A DNA stretch of 64,000 nucleotides from positions 62,001 to 126,000 of the forward strand of contig NZ_JACSQL010000010.1 in NCBI RefSeq assembly GCF_014836635.1, read 5' to 3'. Below are positions 60,523-64,000 of this stretch, piece by piece. Made by a program: the position numbers and the translations under genes. Below the pieces are notes generated by a model. The model ran no database searches, was not told the DNA's origin, and saw nothing but the letters and a program-made list of their open reading frames with translations. This stretch comes from Paenibacillus gallinarum. Lineage in GTDB: Bacteria; Bacillota; Bacilli; Paenibacillales; Paenibacillaceae. The stretch's first letter is position 1, and each line of letters opens with the position of its first letter.

Positions 60523-62052
60523 TTGTTCTATTTACTCGGCACAGATATTGGAACATCCGGCACCAAAACCATTTTAATGGACACAGAAGGCAACTTAATT
60601 GCCCAAGATTTACAGGAATATGATGTGCTTACACCGAGGCCTTTATGGGCTGAACAGTGGCCAGATGTATGGCTCGAAGCAGCGAAGGTTTCTATTAAAA
60701 ACACAGTGAAGAAGGCAAATGTCCCAGCAGAAAAAATACGCGGAATCGCGACTAGCGGTCTGTATGGAGGTTCTGGAATTCCGTTAGATGAAAATATGGA
60801 GCCAGTTAGACCTTGTATGATCTGGATGGACCGCAGAGCAGAAGAAGAAACCAAATGGGTTCTAGACACGATTGGAGAAGAAAAACTATTAGATATTACC
60901 CACAATGGAGCAGATCCTTACTATGGCTTCACCAAAATATTATGGATGAAAAATAATGAACCGGAAAACTGGAATAAAACGAAATTATTTTTGCCTCCAA
61001 ATGACTACGTTATTTATAAACTGACCGGAAACATTGCGATTGATTATTCGTCCGCAGGTAATATTGGCGGTATTTTTAATATGAATAACAGAACATGGTC
61101 TAAAGAAATGATGGATGCCATGGGAATTCCTATGTCGATGATGCCGGAAAAAATCGTGGAATCAACAGATATTGTTGGCGGGCTCACAAAGGAAGCCGCG
61201 TCTGAACTGGGGCTCTCTGAAGGAATGCCAGTGATTGCAAGTGGTATTGACTGTGGTGCAGCGAATATTGGACTTGGTGTATCTGAATCTGGTATTTACG
61301 CAGCGGCAATTGGAACTTCCATGTGCGCAGCGTTAATTTCGGACAAACCAATCAAGGGAAAGAATCTCATTGTCTGGCCTTATTTATATGATGCGCAAAG
61401 ACTTTCTTATTATTTTGCCGGCGGTGCCACAGCAGGAGCAATTGTGAAATGGTTCCGTCAAACGATGTGCCAATTTGAAGTGGAAGCCGAGAAAAATGGC
61501 GGAGAAAATGCCTATGATGTATTGAATAAACAAGCAGCTACGATTCCAGTTGGCAGTGAGGGCCTTATCGTTCTTCCTTACTTCATGGGGGAAAGAAGCC
61601 CGATTTGGGATTCAGATGCAAAAGGAACGATGGTTGGACTTACGCTGGCACATACAAAGGCTCATATCTACCGTGCATTTCTGGAAGCGGTTGCGTTCTC
61701 ATTGCGTGATGCAATGGAAGCGACGGGGGAGAACTTAGGTGAATCTATTATAATCGCCGGCGGCGTAACAAAATCAAAATTGTGGAGACAAATCTTTGCC
61801 GATGTGACGGGTTATTCCGTTGTCTGTCCGATTCATGATGTAGAAGCCAACATGGGGGATGTTATGCTTGCCGGAATTGGCACAGGCCTTTTATCGTATG
61901 AAGATGTGAAAAAGTGGCAGGTACTGGATCAGAAGATTATGCCTGACCCGCAAAACCATGAAAAATATAATGAATATTACCGTGTATATAAATCGGTATA
62001 TCAACATTTAAAGCAAGATATGAAAACGTTATCAAGATTATCGAAAATATAG
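60523..62052 (+). CDS. FGGY carbohydrate kinase (xylulokinase-like)
   Basis: A 509-residue sugar kinase. It has the N-terminal phosphate loop GTDIGTSGTKTILMD, the CMIWMDRRAEEE region, the catalytic Asp in ASGIDCGAANIGLG, and FGGY C-terminal elements (YFMGERSPIWDSDAKGTMVGLTLAHTKAHIYRAFLEAVAFSLRD, IIAGGVTKSKLWRQIFADVTG). Resemblance is to xylulokinases, although ribulose or another ketose is possible. The in-frame ATG 60493 lies before the CAGGAGG site, so TTG 60523 is the likely start. It lies between a polyol dehydrogenase and a GPH symporter. Confidence 0.9.
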   Translation: MFYLLGTDIGTSGTKTILMDTEGNLIAQDLQEYDVLTPRPLWAEQWPDVWLEAAKVSIKNTVKKANVPAEKIRGIATSGLYGGSGIPLDENMEPVRPCMIWMDRRAEEETKWVLDTIGEEKLLDITHNGADPYYGFTKILWMKNNEPENWNKTKLFLPPNDYVIYKLTGNIAIDYSSAGNIGGIFNMNNRTWSKEMMDAMGIPMSMMPEKIVESTDIVGGLTKEAASELGLSEGMPVIASGIDCGAANIGLGVSESGIYAAAIGTSMCAALISDKPIKGKNLIVWPYLYDAQRLSYYFAGGATAGAIVKWFRQTMCQFEVEAEKNGGENAYDVLNKQAATIPVGSEGLIVLPYFMGERSPIWDSDAKGTMVGLTLAHTKAHIYRAFLEAVAFSLRDAMEATGENLGESIIIAGGVTKSKLWRQIFADVTGYSVVCPIHDVEANMGDVMLAGIGTGLLSYEDVKKWQVLDQKIMPDPQNHEKYNEYYRVYKSVYQHLKQDMKTLSRLSKI

Positions 62053-62128
62053 ATTAGTTCACAGGGATCTTTTTTCATGAGATCAGGGGAAAGCGACATC
62101 GATAGATTAGTAGGGACGGAGTGAAATT

Positions 62129-63457
62129 ATGTCTAAGTGGAAAAAAAGAATTGGGTACGGGATTGGCGATCTAGGATGTAATCTTGTGTTCAGCACAATG
62201 GGTTCCTATCTTCTCTTCTTTTATACTGACGTTTTTGGAATAACAGCAGCAGTTGCAGGTACATTAATGTTATTAACGAAAATAATTGATGCTTTTGCAG
62301 ACACCGGCATGGGATTATTAGTAGACCGAACACATACCCGCTGGGGTCAAGGAAGGCCTTACTTTATCATTGGTGCTATTCCTTTTGCTGTATTTACGAT
62401 TATGACATTTATTGTGCCTGATTTCAGTATGACTGGAAAAATTGTATGGGCCTATGTCACGTATACCTTACTGAACATTGCTTACTCCGTTGTTAACATA
62501 CCATTAAATACGATCGTACCAAGATTAACGTCAGATAACCATGAACGAAACTGGTTAGTTTCGACAAGAATGATTTGCGCATTACTTGGAACCGCATTAG
62601 TCATGTCGATTACCATGCCGATGGTAGATTTTTTTGGACAAGGTGATGATCAAAGAGGTTATTTAATTACAATGAGCATCTATGGCATCATGGCGCTTAT
62701 CATATTTGTGATTACTTTTATGAGTACCAAAGAGGTTGTACCACCAACCATCAATCCTGGAAAATCTTCCTTCAAAGAAGACTTTAAAGGATTAACCGGT
62801 CAAGCTGCCATATTTTTTATCGTGAATTTTCTCTACTTTGCTCTTTTTGTTATACGAAATACAACCGTAATTTATTATTTTACTTATAATTTGAACCGTC
62901 AAGACTGGCTTGCTTTTGTTGGGCTATTCGGAATTTTATCGGGTCTACCTATGCTCATTATTTTACCTTGGCTTCAAAAGAAAATGTCGAAAAGAAATAT
63001 ACTGCTTTTAAGCACGGTCATTTACATTGTGGGAGATTTGCTTATTTATTTCGGGAAATCTTCATCTTCTTTACTGATAGCAGGGCTTGCGATAACAGGA
63101 CTTGGTATTTACGGGATTTTCGGAGTTACATTTGCTATCCAGCCCGATATTATTGATTATTCAGAGTATAAAAAGAATAAAAGTATATCTGGGATGATTG
63201 CTGCGATTCAAGGTTTCTTTGTAAAAGTAAGTTTGGGACTCGGGAGTTTCTTAATTGGGGTTGTTCTAAAAATGGGGGGCTATGTTCCCAACGCTACACA
63301 AAACACAACAGCACTCAGCTATATTGAAATCTGCTTTATTTGGGTGCCCCTAATCATTTGTCTGTTGATTGGAATTACCATGTGGTTCTACAAACTGGAT
63401 GATCAGCGGGCAGCGATGGATGTAGAGCTTGAAAGACGACGTGCACTTATTCAATAA
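62129..63457 (+). CDS. GPH family glycoside/pentoside/hexuronide:cation symporter
   Basis: A 442-residue MFS-like transporter with 12 helices, of the MelB/XynB/UidB family. The N-terminal GIGDLGCNLVFSTMGSYLLFFYTDVFGI, the cation-site helix LLTKIIDAFADTGMGLLVDRTHTRWGQGRPYFI, and the second-half ISGMIAAIQGFFVKVSLGLGSFLIG are typical. It probably brings in the polyol or pentoside used by the SDR and kinase encoded before it. GGGACGGAG precedes ATG 62129. End of the operon, closed by a hairpin. Confidence 0.92.
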   Translation: MSKWKKRIGYGIGDLGCNLVFSTMGSYLLFFYTDVFGITAAVAGTLMLLTKIIDAFADTGMGLLVDRTHTRWGQGRPYFIIGAIPFAVFTIMTFIVPDFSMTGKIVWAYVTYTLLNIAYSVVNIPLNTIVPRLTSDNHERNWLVSTRMICALLGTALVMSITMPMVDFFGQGDDQRGYLITMSIYGIMALIIFVITFMSTKEVVPPTINPGKSSFKEDFKGLTGQAAIFFIVNFLYFALFVIRNTTVIYYFTYNLNRQDWLAFVGLFGILSGLPMLIILPWLQKKMSKRNILLLSTVIYIVGDLLIYFGKSSSSLLIAGLAITGLGIYGIFGVTFAIQPDIIDYSEYKKNKSISGMIAAIQGFFVKVSLGLGSFLIGVVLKMGGYVPNATQNTTALSYIEICFIWVPLIICLLIGITMWFYKLDDQRAAMDVELERRRALIQ

Positions 63458-63480
63458 AATGTTTATATAAAAAAATTACT

Positions 63481-63515
63481 AGCTTCCTTGAGTATAAATC
63501 AGGGAAGCTCTTCCT
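63481..63515 (+). terminator. Rho-independent terminator
   Basis: AGCTTCC pairs with GGAAGCT across a 15-base loop, followed by a T/C-rich tract ending in TTTTT. Confidence 0.7.
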
Positions 63516-63708
63516 TTTTATGAAGTACATAAGATAGAGATTGAATAGAAGTTAAAGGAATAACGGCCGATGTAATATTTTCCATTATTTGATAGAATTT
63601 ATTCACCTTAACTAACAGTGAGAGTGAAAACCTTATGGTGAAAATAATAGTAGGATTTAGAATTCTAACTAGCTTCCCAATCATTAAATAGTAGTAGGTG
63701 GGATAATC

Positions 63709-63987
63709 TTGAATGACGAAATGAACTTTACAACTTTTAAGTATTTTCTTGAATGTTATTTTAATCCAAGTGCTAACTATGATGAGTTAGATAAACTCAT
63801 TGTTGATTTTAACTCATTTGAAAATGTGGGACAACATAAAAAACTTCATTCAGAGTTATTAGTTCTTTAGCTAGTGGAGTTCAGTATTATGCAGGAGTTT
63901 GTAAGAAAATATGGTATGAGAAAAATGGATGATGAGAAACTGAAATGGTTAATTCAGCGGATGTTAGATAAATTAGAGCTAAGTTAA
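63709..63987 (+). pseudogene. Immunity-like gene (CdiI-type) with in-frame TAG stop
   Basis: From TTG 63709 (AGGTGGG upstream) the frame reads LNDEMNFTTFKYFLECYFNP, then ANYDELDKLIVDFNS to a TAG at 63868-63870, then continues in the same frame for 38 further codons (MQEFVRKYGMRKMDDEKLKW and IQRMLDKLELS) to TAA. Both parts resemble the short acidic immunity proteins of contact-dependent inhibition loci (FKYFLE.YFN..., then a late F.KKYGMR motif). The stop probably inactivates the gene. No toxin gene is visible upstream within the window; downstream sequence is cut. Confidence 0.6.
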
Positions 63988-64000
63988 TACGTTGAAAGCC

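Noticed and set aside
63499-63684. A 61-codon minus-strand frame after the GPH gene
   Set aside because: It overlaps the terminator, has no ribosome site and reads as a low-complexity hydrophobic shadow.

Overview
The window looks like a chromosomal segment of a low-to-medium G+C Gram-positive of the Paenibacillus/Bacillus type. The evidence is strong Shine-Dalgarno (SD) sequences, frequent TTG/GTG starts, many short intrinsic terminators, lipobox-type solute-binding proteins, and Bacillus-type gene pairs (sacB-levB, khtU/khtT, yesM/yesN). The genus is inferred. No rRNA, tRNA, CRISPR array or complete insertion sequence was seen.

Layout. 1-2.9 kb: aldo/keto reductase end, SDR, DUF2255 protein, TetR and a GNAT. 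3.1-6.8 kb: DUF4317 and DUF4241 proteins, then a WXG100-type toxin whose C-terminal part is out of frame at a 7-A run, followed by a probable immunity gene. 7.1-8.9 kb: K+/H+ antiporter KhtU with regulator KhtT. 9.0-13.4 kb: AraC regulator divergent from GH105 and GH112 enzymes, probably an intracellular rhamnogalacturonan-I pathway. 13.7-16.6 kb: orphan ketoacyl synthase III, then, on the minus strand, a SCIFF peptide gene (50 residues, six Cys) and its radical SAM maturase. 16.9-19.8 kb: DyP peroxidase, a small unknown protein and a catalase-like protein. 20.0-25.3 kb: sugar O-acetyltransferase, a secreted FmdA/AmdA-type amidase with a C-terminal Cu-amine-oxidase-N-like module, and guanine deaminase plus NCS2 permease. 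25.7-33.3 kb: YesM/YesN two-component system, solute-binding lipoprotein, levansucrase and endolevanase. 33.4-39.0 kb: methyltransferase, three GNATs, a DUF1801 protein, a copper-amine-oxidase-N-domain protein and an APH-family kinase. 39.1-44.8 kb: TetR, an array of about 50-bp hairpin repeats, an MMPL exporter and a MATE exporter. 45.0-49.3 kb: Na/Pi symporter, CPCC protein, MDR oxidoreductase and ArsR regulator. 49.3-53.3 kb: Fur-box promoter, iron/heme ABC transporter, HugZ-like heme oxygenase and DinB protein. 53.7-58.2 kb: zinc-finger membrane protein, a (TTC)11 tract, an Lgt-like membrane protein, a Tes/MJ0619-like radical SAM enzyme, and an ECF sigma factor with a DUF4179 anti-sigma-like protein. 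58.3-63.5 kb: ROK regulator divergent from SDR, FGGY kinase and GPH symporter (polyol/pentose use). 63.7-64.0 kb: immunity-like gene interrupted by an in-frame TAG.

The most unusual items are the Lgt-like/Tes-like pair with a trinucleotide microsatellite in front, the complete SCIFF cassette, the 50-bp hairpin array, the out-of-frame toxin module, and the pairing of a two-component system and orphan binding protein with levan genes.
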